Source: Alkalicoccobacillus porphyridii
Lineage (GTDB): Bacteria; Bacillota; Bacilli; Bacillales; Bacillaceae_D
Direction: 5' to 3'
Assembly: GCF_007293315.1 (NCBI RefSeq)
Contig: NZ_VLXZ01000002.1
Span: 124,001-188,000, forward strand
Length of the DNA stretch: 64,000 bases
This document shows, in pieces, positions 45,250 through 55,738 of this stretch; position 1 is the first letter of the stretch, and each line of letters begins with the position of its first letter. The position numbers and the translations under genes were made by a program. The notes beneath the pieces are model-generated. The model did no database searches. It had not been told where the DNA came from and saw nothing but the letters and a program-made list of their open reading frames with translations.

Positions 45250-45849
45250 TTATTTGTCCTCCTGAACAAGGTAAGGGTGGATAACCGTCATGATTAACTG
45301 CACACCCTCCTCAACCTTGTCTTCTGTCACTGACTCTCCACTTGTCTCAACGAATGCTAGCCAGTAATTACTGATCATCCAACTTATTTTTAACAATGCC
45401 TCCATGATGACACCACTATCCTCAGGCTTACGAATGACTCCCGCCTCAATAAAATGCTCGAAGAATTGGGTTTGTTCAATCATCCGCTGTTTCTGAATTT
45501 CTTGATGTCTCGCCTTTAAATCAGGATCATTATTTATCAGGACAATCAATTCACGATAGAAGAAGCGGTACTTCCATTCTAGTTGAAAGCTGTAACGAAT
45601 CACTGCTTGAAGCCCTTCAAGAGAAGGCTTTAGATCTAATGTAGGAGATTGCCATGCTACATCCCAATCTACAATCATCTGTTCAAAAATAGCCTGAATA
45701 ATCTCCGCTTTATTTCTGAAATGGTAATAAAGATTACCTGGGCTCATCCCAAGCTCCTTGGCAATATGGTTCGTTGAGACCAAACCTGTTCCTTGTTCAT
45801 TAAACATCTTGATTGCTACATCTAAGATTCTCGTTTTTGTTTTACTCAT
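45250..45849 (-). CDS. TetR-family regulator
   Basis: The 199-aa protein has a TetR helix-turn-helix (residues about 8-52; TNHIAKELGMSPGNLYYHFRNK) and a C-terminal ligand domain. The start ATG 45849 follows GGAGGG by 5 nt; the frame stays open to 45864. It abuts the nitroreductase-like gene without a gap, forming a pair. Two opposite palindromes overlap its promoter, so it is likely autoregulatory and controls the downstream gene. Confidence 0.87.
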   Translation of the reverse strand: MSKTKTRILDVAIKMFNEQGTGLVSTNHIAKELGMSPGNLYYHFRNKAEIIQAIFEQMIVDWDVAWQSPTLDLKPSLEGLQAVIRYSFQLEWKYRFFYRELIVLINNDPDLKARHQEIQKQRMIEQTQFFEHFIEAGVIRKPEDSGVIMEALLKISWMISNYWLAFVETSGESVTEDKVEEGVQLIMTVIHPYLVQEDK

Positions 45850-45862
45850 AAAAGCCCTCCAC

Positions 45863-45916
45863 AAATAGAGTAAATACTCTAAATACAGAATAGAGTATTT
45901 ACTCTATTTCTGTCAA
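45863..45916 (-). promoter_or_regulatory. TetR promoter with paired palindromic operators
   Basis: AGAGTAAATACTCT (45867-45880) and its reverse complement AGAGTATTTACTCT (45892-45905) lie inside one 47-bp imperfect palindrome. Overlapping them, TTGACA (45916-45911) and TATTCT (45892-45887) are 18 bp apart on the minus strand. One operator sits in the spacer and the other just after the -10. Confidence 0.8.
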
Positions 45917-46111
45917 GATAAATAGAGGATATTTCTTCCTGAAGAGGAATAGAGATGTGACTAAGACTAGTAACTAAACGCTTCCAAATTTATCAATGAT
46001 ATAAATGATTGATTGTCAATCGCTCTGTCATATACAATAGTAGACTAGGGACTTTTGTCGAGATTTCAAATGAAACAAGAAGTATCCCATAAAATCTAGG
46101 TGTGATAACTA

Positions 46112-47017
46112 ATGAAGAAAAAAACACTCATTCTATTAATCATTTTGATCCTAATTGGGATCGGTATATATATAAATTTCTCCACTCAATCTAAGCCTTC
46201 CTTTCAAGAGGTAACCATTGTAGATTCGGATGAAGTAGAAGAGACTGAAACGCAGGACCCTCCAGAGGAAGACCCGGAGTTGAGTGAGGAAGAGTCTGAA
46301 GAGGAAGAAACAGAATCTGGTCCGCTTTCGGATTTTATTGTTCGAGCTGCTCAAAACACGGTTAACTTCTTTTCAAATAGGGAAACCAAAATTACAGCTA
46401 TCGGCGATTCTCTTACTCAAGGTATTGGTGCTACAAATGAAGAAGGAGGTTATGTTGGTATTTTGGAACGGTCCATTAACCAATCCGAACAACTCGTCAC
46501 GGTGAATAATTTTGGCGTTAGGGGAAATCGGTCTACTCAAATGTTAGAGCGGTTAAGTCTTCCTGAAGTGGAAGAGTCTGTTCAAGAATCAGACATCATC
46601 CTGATAACAATTGGTGCCAATGACATTATGAGAGTGCTAAGAGAAAATATTACGGATCTGGATCTAGACCCTTTTTATACAGAGCGGGATTTATATGAAG
46701 AGCGTTTGGACGAAATTACTGAGACCATATTTGAGCTGAATCCAAATGCCGACATCTATTTACTCGGCATCTATAATCCTTACCTTCATTATTTTGGTGA
46801 TGTGGAAGAACTTGGTGTCATTTTAGAAGATTGGAATGACACGATTGAAGAAGCTTCAGATGAAAATGAGCAAATTTTCTATGTTCCGACTGAGGACTTA
46901 TTCAGTGAGAATAATGACGGCAGTTTATTAGCCGATGATCAATTTCACCCAAACGATACCGGATATAAGCTAATGGCCCAGCGTGTACTAGATTATTTGA
47001 GTGAAAACGAAGGATGA
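46112..47017 (+). CDS. ypmR: SGNH/GDSL-family lipase-esterase, YpmR-like
   Basis: The 301-aa exported protein has an N-terminal signal anchor, an acidic linker (about 30-70) and an SGNH hydrolase domain. The block with Ser is IGDSLTQGIG (near 98), followed by NFGVRGN, TIGANDI and the terminal DDQFHP dyad. B. subtilis YpmR has the same fold and partner. Probably acts on the cell surface; substrate unknown. Followed after 4 bp by the YpmS-like gene. Confidence 0.87.
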   Translation: MKKKTLILLIILILIGIGIYINFSTQSKPSFQEVTIVDSDEVEETETQDPPEEDPELSEEESEEEETESGPLSDFIVRAAQNTVNFFSNRETKITAIGDSLTQGIGATNEEGGYVGILERSINQSEQLVTVNNFGVRGNRSTQMLERLSLPEVEESVQESDIILITIGANDIMRVLRENITDLDLDPFYTERDLYEERLDEITETIFELNPNADIYLLGIYNPYLHYFGDVEELGVILEDWNDTIEEASDENEQIFYVPTEDLFSENNDGSLLADDQFHPNDTGYKLMAQRVLDYLSENEG

Positions 47018-47021
47018 GACC

Positions 47022-47666
47022 ATGCAGACTGAACGCGCGACCCAAGAAAAGAAAAAAACAAGTTGGAAGCTATGGTTTTTCGGCCTCTTTGCTTTTAACA
47101 TAGCTATTATACTCGCGCTGGTTATCTTTATTTTCTGGCCTGCGCCAAGCGCAACCTATCCAGCTGATCAAAACAATGATTACGGTCAAAGCTCCGAATT
47201 CATTGTGCAAACAACTAAACTGAATATTAATGATCTCTCAAATGCTTATATTGATCAATTTCTAGAAGGAACAAACCATCAATATCAAATTGAGATAGAT
47301 GAAGATATTCATTTAATTGGGGAATTACCTGTCTTTTCAACAACACTCCCCCTCTCTGTTCGCTTTGAACCAGTTGTTCAGGAAAATGGAGATTTAATTC
47401 TGAGACAGGAATCCATCTCACTCGGTCTACTTGAGCTTCCTAACCAAAAAATTATGGAGTATTTGGATCGTTACTTGCCCGTTCCAGAATGGGTTATCGT
47501 AAACCCTGCTGAGGAAGAAATTTATGTAGCGGTAACTGATATGGACATCCGGAGTAACTTTCAAGTGGAAGTAGAGCGTATTAATTTGGAACAGGACGAT
47601 CTTGCCTTTAAAATCATTGTTCCTTACCGCACCTTAGGAATTGACGCCCAACCCATAGAGCAATAA
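47022..47666 (+). CDS. ypmS: YpmS-like DUF2140 protein
   Basis: A 214-aa protein with one N-terminal membrane helix (residues 17-40) and an extracellular beta-rich domain (DUF2140; EIDEDIHLIGELPVFSTTLP, NPAEEEIYVAVTDMDI). I start at ATG 47022, 7 nt after AAGGA; the frame is open to 47001, which overlaps ypmR. Location after YpmR supports the call. Role unknown. Confidence 0.82.
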   Translation: MQTERATQEKKKTSWKLWFFGLFAFNIAIILALVIFIFWPAPSATYPADQNNDYGQSSEFIVQTTKLNINDLSNAYIDQFLEGTNHQYQIEIDEDIHLIGELPVFSTTLPLSVRFEPVVQENGDLILRQESISLGLLELPNQKIMEYLDRYLPVPEWVIVNPAEEEIYVAVTDMDIRSNFQVEVERINLEQDDLAFKIIVPYRTLGIDAQPIEQ

Positions 47667-47673
47667 TTAACCT

Positions 47674-47705
47674 CCCTCACCTATCTTAGGCTGAGGGATT
47701 TTTTT
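47674..47705 (+). terminator. Terminator of ypmRS
   Basis: CCCTCA/TGAGGG with an inner CCTA/TAGG stem, followed by seven T. Confidence 0.88.
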
Positions 47706-47789
47706 GTTTAGAATTCTCTTAATTCGTTAATACAACGTACAAGACATTTTATACGGAAAAAAACGAGGCAGGAGAGAGGAATGATGTAG

Positions 47790-48863
<1,074 letters not shown>

Positions 48864-48867
48864 AGGT

Positions 48868-48893
48868 AAGCGGGGTTAAGTCTCCGCTTTTTT
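48868..48893 (+). terminator. Terminator of pdhA
   Basis: AAGCGGGG pairs with CTCCGCTT with one mismatch, followed by TTTTTT. Confidence 0.78.
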
Positions 48894-49053
48894 GTCAGAT
48901 GTGGGGTGCCCTCAAGTGTGAGGGATGTAAAAGTTTGCATATCAAATTCTGGATAGTATGAAAGATTTGATGAAAATCTCACTTCTCTTTTTTGTAAAAT
49001 CAAGACACTACTGCACCCCCACACCGATCAACATCTCACCTTTCACTCTCTGC

Positions 49054-49881
49054 TTAACAATTCAAGAACGTCTTTACCAGCTTAAGGTACTCTTCATTCT
49101 CCTCATGATGTGGTGAGTGACCACTGTTTTCAAAAATATGCAATATTGCGTTTGGTACATGTTCAGTTATTTGCTCTGAACACACTACGGGAGTAATCCA
49201 ATCGTGACGCCCAACTGTTACAAGCATTGGCACTTTGATATTTTCTAGTTGAGAAACTATATGATAGGAAGGTTTATTATATTTAAATGCGTCATTATGT
49301 GTCTCGTAGCGATAATAGATGGAATCCATTTTCTTTTGAACAGCTTCTTTGTCAAATTCAACCGTATACAATGGTTGAATTGCCGTAAATACTCTTTTTA
49401 ATTCCTCATTAGAATGAACCTCCCCTTCAAATAAGCGAATAATTTCATCCTCTGTCACATCATCTAGATTTGCATCAAGTGCTTGTTGTACAGAGTCCTG
49501 ATCAAACTCATGGGTAGCAGCTGTGTCACGTAGAACCACTTTACTTACTGAATTAGGATAACGGATGGCATATTCTAATGAAAGAAATCCACCATACGAA
49601 CCACCCAGTATGATTATTGGCTTACCGATTAGTTCTAGACGAACCGCTTCTATATCTGCTGTCCATTGCTCGTGTGTGAAGGGACGCTTATCTTCTGATC
49701 GTCCGGATCCACGCATATCAAGAAAAATAAGCCGGTGCGTATCACCAAGTTTTGAAAAAGCTTTGATATCCCCTCGACAATCACCTAATCCTGGTGCACC
49801 ATGAATGAAAAAAATCGTCTCCCCTTTCCGGTTTCCGTGCTCCTCATAGTAAAGCCTATTATTATTTACAATTATATCCAT
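49054..49881 (-). CDS. Proline iminopeptidase-like alpha/beta hydrolase
   Basis: The 275-aa S33-type hydrolase has the oxyanion loop HGAPGLG, the nucleophile elbow GGSYGG, and the final His in SGHSPHHE. The PIP-type cap and DMRGSGRS also fit. It releases N-terminal proline or related residues from peptides, in the cytoplasm. ATG 49881 is 6 nt after GAGGTG; a GTG at 49890 overlaps the site. It ends the peptide-uptake operon, 12 bp after the DppC-like gene, consistent with digesting imported peptides. Confidence 0.82.
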   Translation of the reverse strand: MDIIVNNNRLYYEEHGNRKGETIFFIHGAPGLGDCRGDIKAFSKLGDTHRLIFLDMRGSGRSEDKRPFTHEQWTADIEAVRLELIGKPIIILGGSYGGFLSLEYAIRYPNSVSKVVLRDTAATHEFDQDSVQQALDANLDDVTEDEIIRLFEGEVHSNEELKRVFTAIQPLYTVEFDKEAVQKKMDSIYYRYETHNDAFKYNKPSYHIVSQLENIKVPMLVTVGRHDWITPVVCSEQITEHVPNAILHIFENSGHSPHHEENEEYLKLVKTFLNC

Positions 49882-49893
49882 CTTATTCACCTC

Positions 49894-50769
49894 TTATTTC
49901 GTATTCTTTGGATCTAGAGCATCTCTCAGTCCATCACCTAAAAAGTTATACGCAAGCACCACTAAGGTAATGGCAACTCCAGGCAGGAATCCAAGAACTG
50001 GTGCAGTCCATATATATTGTTGCGCATTTTGTAGCATATTCCCCCAAGTAGGAGTGGGAGGTTGAATACCTAAACCAAGATAGCTTATTGCACTTTCTGT
50101 AAGAATAGAGCCCGCAATACAAAGTGTGGCTGCCACAATTATTGATGGTACAATTTGAGGTAAGATATACTTGAATAATATGCGAGTCGCTTTCGCGCCG
50201 GAAGCCCTAGCTGCCTCAACAAATTCATACTCTTTCCAACGAAGTGTTTCACCATAAACGACTCTAGCAATCTCCATCCAACTTGTAATAGCAATAACGA
50301 CGATAACCATTGTAGGGCTTGTTCCAAGAACCGTTAAAGCCACGAGAACAAAAAAATAATTAGGTATGGCCATCATCGCCTCAGTAATCCGCATCAAAAC
50401 AGCTTCAACTACTTTTCCAAAAAAACCTGCACACGCACCAACTAATACTCCGATAATAATAGAACAAGCCATTGCAGCTAGTCCCACAAGTAGTGTTACT
50501 CGTCCCCCATACAAAAGCCGTGCCAATACATCCCTCCCTAGCTCATCTGTTCCAAAAGGATGGGTAAGAGACCAACTTGCATGAACACCTGCTTCAGTAA
50601 GTCTTTCAGGGTGATGTGGATAAACCAATGGTAATAGAAAAACAATCAAATGAATAAAGATAATAAAAAGCAAAGAATAAAAAGCCAGCTTGTTTTTATA
50701 TAAGCGCACGAACAAATTTTGTTTAGCTGGCGCTTTGACTTCATTTATCGGAATATCAATCAACTCCAT
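49894..50769 (-). CDS. Peptide ABC transporter permease, DppC-like
   Basis: A 291-aa permease with six membrane helices, an OppC_N stretch at the N-terminus and the EAA loop (EAARASGAKATRILFKYILPQ). ATG 50769 is 6 nt after GGAGGTG; the frame stays open 15 nt further. It overlaps an operon with DppB-like, binding protein, ATPases and a dipeptidase. Imports short peptides with its partners. Confidence 0.9.
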   Translation of the reverse strand: MELIDIPINEVKAPAKQNLFVRLYKNKLAFYSLLFIIFIHLIVFLLPLVYPHHPERLTEAGVHASWSLTHPFGTDELGRDVLARLLYGGRVTLLVGLAAMACSIIIGVLVGACAGFFGKVVEAVLMRITEAMMAIPNYFFVLVALTVLGTSPTMVIVVIAITSWMEIARVVYGETLRWKEYEFVEAARASGAKATRILFKYILPQIVPSIIVAATLCIAGSILTESAISYLGLGIQPPTPTWGNMLQNAQQYIWTAPVLGFLPGVAITLVVLAYNFLGDGLRDALDPKNTK

Positions 50770-50787
50770 ACTTGTCACCTCCATCCT

Positions 50788-51735
50788 CTACATATTTTTT
50801 ACTCGTGGATCGACCTTCGAATACACCATATCTACAATGAGATTACTTAGAATAACAACAATTGTAATGACGACTGTAACACCCATAACTAAAGGGTAAT
50901 CTCTACTCTTGGCAGCTTCAATTATGAGTGAGCCGATTCCCGGCCAACCAAAGATAGCTTCCGTAATAACTGCACCACTTAACAACCTTGGAATTAAAAC
51001 TCCAATCATTGATATAACAGGAATTAGTGCATTTCTCAGGGCATGAATATATATTACGATCGATTCTTTTGCTCCCTTAGCTCGAACTGTTCTTATATAA
51101 TTTTGTGAAACAACTTCCAACATGGAAGATCGTGTAAATCTCACTATATTAGGCAAGATTGTGGTTGCCAAAATAAACACAGGCAAAGCAAGATGTGAGA
51201 GCCAATCCAATAGATTAAACTCAGCCCCCCTCGCCCCGACTCCGGATGATGGGAACCAACCAAGCTGAATCGTAAAAAACTGAATAAGCATCAGGGCAAG
51301 CCAAAATGCTGGAACAGATAATCCAATTACACTAATAAAGTTTATAGTGTGATCACTTATTTTGCCCCTGCGTACGGATGAAATAACTCCAAGTACCACT
51401 CCGACTGCGACTGCAATGATAATGGTAAATAAACTTAATTCAAGCGTATAGGGGAGCCTTTCCATAACACGTTGAAGAACTGGCTGACTTGTAGAGTAAG
51501 ACATACCAAAATCTCCAGTCACAGCATTTGTAATCCAGTCTATATAACGAATTACTACCGGCTGATCTAGTTGATATCGTTCAATCATCGCTTGTCGTTC
51601 CGATTCCGACGCTTCCATTCTCATGACTCCAGAAGGTCCACCTGGAGCTAAATTAATAAGAAAAAAAGTGATTAACGTAACAATAAATAATAGAATCAAA
51701 CTTTGACCAAACCTATTTAAAAGGAACCTAACCAA
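50788..51735 (-). CDS. Peptide ABC transporter permease, DppB-like
   Basis: A 315-aa permease with six membrane helices and the loop TVRAKGAKESIVIYIHALRNA. It begins with TTG after GGGGGAG. The N-terminal LLNRFGQSLILLFIVTLITF is the usual DppB/OppB first helix. The gene pairs with the DppC-like gene 18 bp downstream. A stable hairpin separates it from the binding-protein gene upstream. Confidence 0.9.
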   Translation of the reverse strand: MVRFLLNRFGQSLILLFIVTLITFFLINLAPGGPSGVMRMEASESERQAMIERYQLDQPVVIRYIDWITNAVTGDFGMSYSTSQPVLQRVMERLPYTLELSLFTIIIAVAVGVVLGVISSVRRGKISDHTINFISVIGLSVPAFWLALMLIQFFTIQLGWFPSSGVGARGAEFNLLDWLSHLALPVFILATTILPNIVRFTRSSMLEVVSQNYIRTVRAKGAKESIVIYIHALRNALIPVISMIGVLIPRLLSGAVITEAIFGWPGIGSLIIEAAKSRDYPLVMGVTVVITIVVILSNLIVDMVYSKVDPRVKNM

Positions 51736-51768
51736 TTCTCCCCCTCCTTATTGTTTATTTTTAGAAAC

Positions 51769-51794
51769 AGCCCTGCTCACTTGGGGGCAGGGCT
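51769..51794 (-). terminator. Intercistronic hairpin after the binding-protein gene
   Basis: AGCCCTGC and GCAGGGCT form a perfect 8-bp stem between the binding-protein stop and the DppB-like start. No long T run follows, so it probably stabilises the upstream mRNA or lowers read-through into the permeases. Confidence 0.6.
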
Positions 51795-51799
51795 ACTAG

Positions 51800-53431
51800 T
51801 TACTGCTCTAAATACCATTCATTTATATAGTGTAATGCGTCGCCAAAAGCTAATTCTGGTACACCTTGAAGCGTATCAATGCTAGCCTGCGCTTCTTGTG
51901 GATACCAAAGGAAAATATATGGCTGCTCTTCTGCCATTAACTCTTGTAGTTCTTTATAAATGTCTTGACGTTCTCCGATATCACTTGTTCGTGCTCCTTG
52001 TTCGAGTAGTGCATCCATTTCATCACTCTTATAACCAGGAATGTTGTTTCCTGTGCCAGCATTATTAGAATGTACGTATGGTGAAAGGTCTGGATCACTC
52101 GGGAATCTCCACCAATTCAAACTCATTTCATAGTCACGATTAATGACCACTTTTTCAATCATTGAATTCCATTCCATTGTTTGTAGGTTTACATCAAAAC
52201 CAACTTGAATCAAATATTGCTGAATTAACTGAGCAATAGGTTCAAGGTCTCCTTGTATTCCTATCTCAAAATTAATTGCAAAAACTTCACCATCTTTTTC
52301 TAAAAGTCCATCATCATTTTGTTCCCACCCTGCCTCAGCTAACAACTCGATTGCACGGTCTGGATTGTACTCAAATCGTGTTACATCATCGGTGTAATAC
52401 TCCGAAAGAGCAGGAGTAATTCCAGCATCCGCTAGTGTTCCATACCCTTGAAGAACCGTGTCAATAATGTTCTCCCGATCTACAGCATGAGCAATAGCTT
52501 GGCGAACTCGGACATCTTGGTATTGTTCATACTCCTGATTTAATGAGAGCCAAAAGAAACGTGTTGTCTCTCTAGGATCGACTGAAACACCATCTGTTTG
52601 CTCAATTCTTTCTACTGCAGACGTATCATCCAGTGCAAAAATTGATAATTCATTACTCAATAATTGTGCTACATGAGTATTGGAATCTGATAAAACCTTA
52701 TATTCTATTTCATCTAAATGAGCAGCCTCTCCGAAATAATTATCATTTCGTTCAAGTACAATATTTTGACCAGATGTATAGCTTTTTATCTTAAATGGAC
52801 CCGTTCCAACTGGATTTGCTTTGTTAAAATCACTGAACTCCCAAGGATCCTTTCCATTAAAAAGATGTTCTGGAAGAATTTCTGTGTTAAAGCCTAAATA
52901 AGCAGGCAAAGCAGCAACCGGATTTTCCATCTTAAACACTACGGTATGATCATCCTCTGCAACGACCTCATTTAAATCCTTAAAAAAAGAACTATTATTT
53001 GCACCAAGTTCTTCATTTAATGCAATTTCATTAAAAGTATAAAGCACGTCATCTGCGTTAAATTCCTCTCCATCATGCCACGTTACTCCTTCTCTTAAAT
53101 AGAAAGTCCATTCTAGTTCATCCTCAGAAGCCTCCCATGAATCAGCTAAACTTGGAGCGGGAATTAAATCTTTCCCAGGCTTCGTCAATCCCGAAAAAAG
53201 AACGCGATTAATAACATTTGACTCAGCATATGCATTAGGATGCCAAGGATTAAATGTTGGATCTGCTACAATTGGGATGGAAACACGTCCGCCTTGCTTG
53301 CTTACAGCTTCTTCAGCTCCATCACCTCCACCAGTCACAGGGGCACTCTCATCCCCACCACCATAAGCACACGCTGCGATTAAACTAAAACTAGCTACAA
53401 AAGTCATTCCTAGTGTGATCTTTCTTATCAT
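51800..53431 (-). CDS. Peptide ABC transporter substrate-binding lipoprotein
   Basis: The 543-aa lipoprotein (lipid Cys21 after IAA) is a type-2 binding protein of the DppA/OppA family: WTFYLREGVTWHDGEEF, PVGTGPFKIKSYTSG, AIAHAVDRENII. The acidic spacer is short. It captures peptides at the cell surface for DppBCDF. The ATG at 53431 is preceded by GGTGAG; a TTG two codons earlier is less likely. The gene follows the dipeptidase in the same operon. Confidence 0.9.
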   Translation of the reverse strand: MIRKITLGMTFVASFSLIAACAYGGGDESAPVTGGGDGAEEAVSKQGGRVSIPIVADPTFNPWHPNAYAESNVINRVLFSGLTKPGKDLIPAPSLADSWEASEDELEWTFYLREGVTWHDGEEFNADDVLYTFNEIALNEELGANNSSFFKDLNEVVAEDDHTVVFKMENPVAALPAYLGFNTEILPEHLFNGKDPWEFSDFNKANPVGTGPFKIKSYTSGQNIVLERNDNYFGEAAHLDEIEYKVLSDSNTHVAQLLSNELSIFALDDTSAVERIEQTDGVSVDPRETTRFFWLSLNQEYEQYQDVRVRQAIAHAVDRENIIDTVLQGYGTLADAGITPALSEYYTDDVTRFEYNPDRAIELLAEAGWEQNDDGLLEKDGEVFAINFEIGIQGDLEPIAQLIQQYLIQVGFDVNLQTMEWNSMIEKVVINRDYEMSLNWWRFPSDPDLSPYVHSNNAGTGNNIPGYKSDEMDALLEQGARTSDIGERQDIYKELQELMAEEQPYIFLWYPQEAQASIDTLQGVPELAFGDALHYINEWYLEQ

Positions 53432-53468
53432 GTTCAACTCACCATCCCATGTCTTATCATGATTTCCC

Positions 53469-54689
53469 TTACTTAACCCACGTTTCTTTCAGAACACGGA
53501 AAATATTCTGACCAATAACCTTCTTAATATCCTCACGACTGTATCCATGGCTCACCAGCCACCTTACAATATTAGGGAAACACTCTGCAGGGTTTTCCAA
53601 CCCTTTTACATACTCAACTTTTTGCATTCCACTCTTTTGAGCTGACTTAATTGAAAGTTTCCCAGCCAGCAAATCATGAATTCGGACGTGATCTCCAAAT
53701 AGTGTATCCGGTCCAAATGCCACATGATTAATGCCTACTAAATTAGCCGTATATTCAAAATGCTCCATAAATGACTCAATATTGTGCGCTGGGTGCTTAT
53801 CTGTAATCGTTGAATGAGGAGCTGCTTCAATCGCAATTACTCCACCTTTATCTGCACAAGCTTTTAATACATCATCAGGTTTCATACGTTTTGAATCCCA
53901 TAAGCTTCTGGCACCAGCATGATTAATTGTTACGGGCTTCTCACTTGTTTCAATCGTATCAAGAGATGTCTTGTCTCCTGCATGTGAGATATCTACAGTA
54001 ATTCCAAGTTTGTTCATCCTACGGACTGCTTGTTTTCCAAAAACACTTAATCCACTGTCATTAGGTTCCCTTAGACCCGATCCAAGAGCATTTGCCTCTG
54101 AATAGACCACGCCCATTGTCCGAATGCCAATTCCATAAAGAACATCTAGACGATCTAATTCATTTTCAATCATCGAGCAGGATTCCAGCGCTCCAACAAA
54201 CGCAATTTTGCCTTCTTGTTTTGCACGATATAAATCACTTATACGCTCCGCTTTTATGACCATATCCTGATGAGCAATGTCGCTAAACCTAATCCCTATA
54301 TCATGAATAACATCGGACCATTTCCAACCTGCTTGAGAAGTGATCATTGCCGTTCCATCCATAAAGTTTTCAAAAATAACATCCAATCCTGAGCGGCTTA
54401 AAGCTTCATAGCCTGTCCAATCACGCCCTTGTCTACGAAACTCGTAAAATTCACTAAGATCTTCAGGTGTAACAAATGTATGTTCATGCATAGAGACAAT
54501 GTGTTCCTCTTGTAAAATCTGTTGAACCTTTTGTTCCTGATCTTCTGATACCGGATAATCATAGGGTTCAACACGATCAATTTCTTTTGCTAATTTATAC
54601 TCCTTGTAATCTTCGCCCGCCTCAAGATATTGAAAAGATTTATAACCGTCATATACTTTTTTATTTTTAATTTCTTTTTTTGTAATCAT
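53469..54689 (-). CDS. M19-family dipeptidase
   Basis: The 406-aa protein belongs to renal/membrane dipeptidases. Metal-binding His appear in SMHEHTFV near residue 60. Further family segments are VDISHAGDKT, INHAGARSLWD and HVAFGPDTLFGDHV. It cleaves dipeptides with two zinc ions. There is no signal peptide, so it is cytoplasmic and would act on imported dipeptides. It lies between the ATPase and binding-protein genes. Some members hydrolyse D-amino-acid dipeptides, which would fit uptake of cell-wall peptides, but nothing here proves that. Confidence 0.87.
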   Translation of the reverse strand: MITKKEIKNKKVYDGYKSFQYLEAGEDYKEYKLAKEIDRVEPYDYPVSEDQEQKVQQILQEEHIVSMHEHTFVTPEDLSEFYEFRRQGRDWTGYEALSRSGLDVIFENFMDGTAMITSQAGWKWSDVIHDIGIRFSDIAHQDMVIKAERISDLYRAKQEGKIAFVGALESCSMIENELDRLDVLYGIGIRTMGVVYSEANALGSGLREPNDSGLSVFGKQAVRRMNKLGITVDISHAGDKTSLDTIETSEKPVTINHAGARSLWDSKRMKPDDVLKACADKGGVIAIEAAPHSTITDKHPAHNIESFMEHFEYTANLVGINHVAFGPDTLFGDHVRIHDLLAGKLSIKSAQKSGMQKVEYVKGLENPAECFPNIVRWLVSHGYSREDIKKVIGQNIFRVLKETWVK

Positions 54690-54700
54690 TTAATCTCTCC

Positions 54701-55738
54701 TCAAATTAGTTGTTTATTTGCAATAGCTTGCTGGAGTGTCATATCGCCAATTAGCGGATAATGACAAGCCACCTCATGCCCCTCTCTAATTTCATGCAAT
54801 TCAGGTATCTCACTGATACACTTCTCTGTTGCTATTGGACAACGTGTACGAAAGCGGCAGCCGGAAGGTGGCTCAGACGGTGAAGGTACCTCACCTCTTA
54901 GAATAATTCTCTCCTTTTTCTTTCTAGGATCCGCTTCAGGAACTGTTGATAGAAGCGCTGCCGTATAAGGGTGAGCAGGAGAGTCAAATACAGCATCTGT
55001 TCCAGCTATTTCAACAAGCTTACCTAGATACATGACACCAACCCGGTCAGAAATATGTCTTACAACATTTAACCCGTGGGCAATAAATAACATCGTCAGA
55101 CCTAACTCTTCTTTCAATCGCATGAGCAAATTGATGATCTGTGATTGGACTGATACATCTAGGGCTGAAACCGGTTCATCTGCAACAATAAATTTAGGGT
55201 TCAGTGCAAGAGCTCTTGCAATACCGACACGTTGTCTTTGTCCTCCAGAAAATTCATGAGGATAACTGTTGACTCGACTTGTATCAAGTCCAACTAGCTC
55301 AATCATTTCTTTAATCTTTCGAGCCTTCTCCTCCCCTTTAGCCAGACCGTGAATCTCGTACATTTCACCGATAGCTTGACCAATAGTAAAACGAGGATTA
55401 AGTGATCCAAATGGATCTTGATACACCATTTGTAGTTCTCTTCTAATCTTTCTTAATTCTTTTTGTCCTATTTCAAGGATATTATTATCTTTATAGTAAA
55501 CTTCCCCCTCTGTCGGTTCCTGTAATCTCAATATGTTTCGACCAAGAGTAGATTTCCCGCAACCCGATTCACCTACTAGACCTAGCGTCTCTCCTTCATA
55601 AATCGTGAATGACACACCATCAACCGCTTGAACGATCTTAGGTTTTTCAAAACCCTTTTTTACTTTAAAATATTTTTTAATATTAGAAATTTTCATAATA
55701 TATTTTTTGTTATTTGGGTCAAAATACGGTTTATTCAT
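54701..55738 (-). CDS. Peptide ABC transporter ATPase, DppF-like
   Basis: The 345-aa ATPase has Walker [10 protein letters not shown], signature FSGGQRQRV and Walker [13 protein letters not shown]. The oligopeptide-transporter C-terminal motif is [17 protein letters not shown] 55738 follows GAGGTGG by 4 nt and overlaps the stop of the partner gene. It drives peptide import with the DppD-like subunit. Confidence 0.92.
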   Translation of the reverse strand: MNKPYFDPNNKKYIMKISNIKKYFKVKKGFEKPKIVQAVDGVSFTIYEGETLGLVGESGCGKSTLGRNILRLQEPTEGEVYYKDNNILEIGQKELRKIRRELQMVYQDPFGSLNPRFTIGQAIGEMYEIHGLAKGEEKARKIKEMIELVGLDTSRVNSYPHEFSGGQRQRVGIARALALNPKFIVADEPVSALDVSVQSQIINLLMRLKEELGLTMLFIAHGLNVVRHISDRVGVMYLGKLVEIAGTDAVFDSPAHPYTAALLSTVPEADPRKKKERIILRGEVPSPSEPPSGCRFRTRCPIATEKCISEIPELHEIREGHEVACHYPLIGDMTLQQAIANKQLI

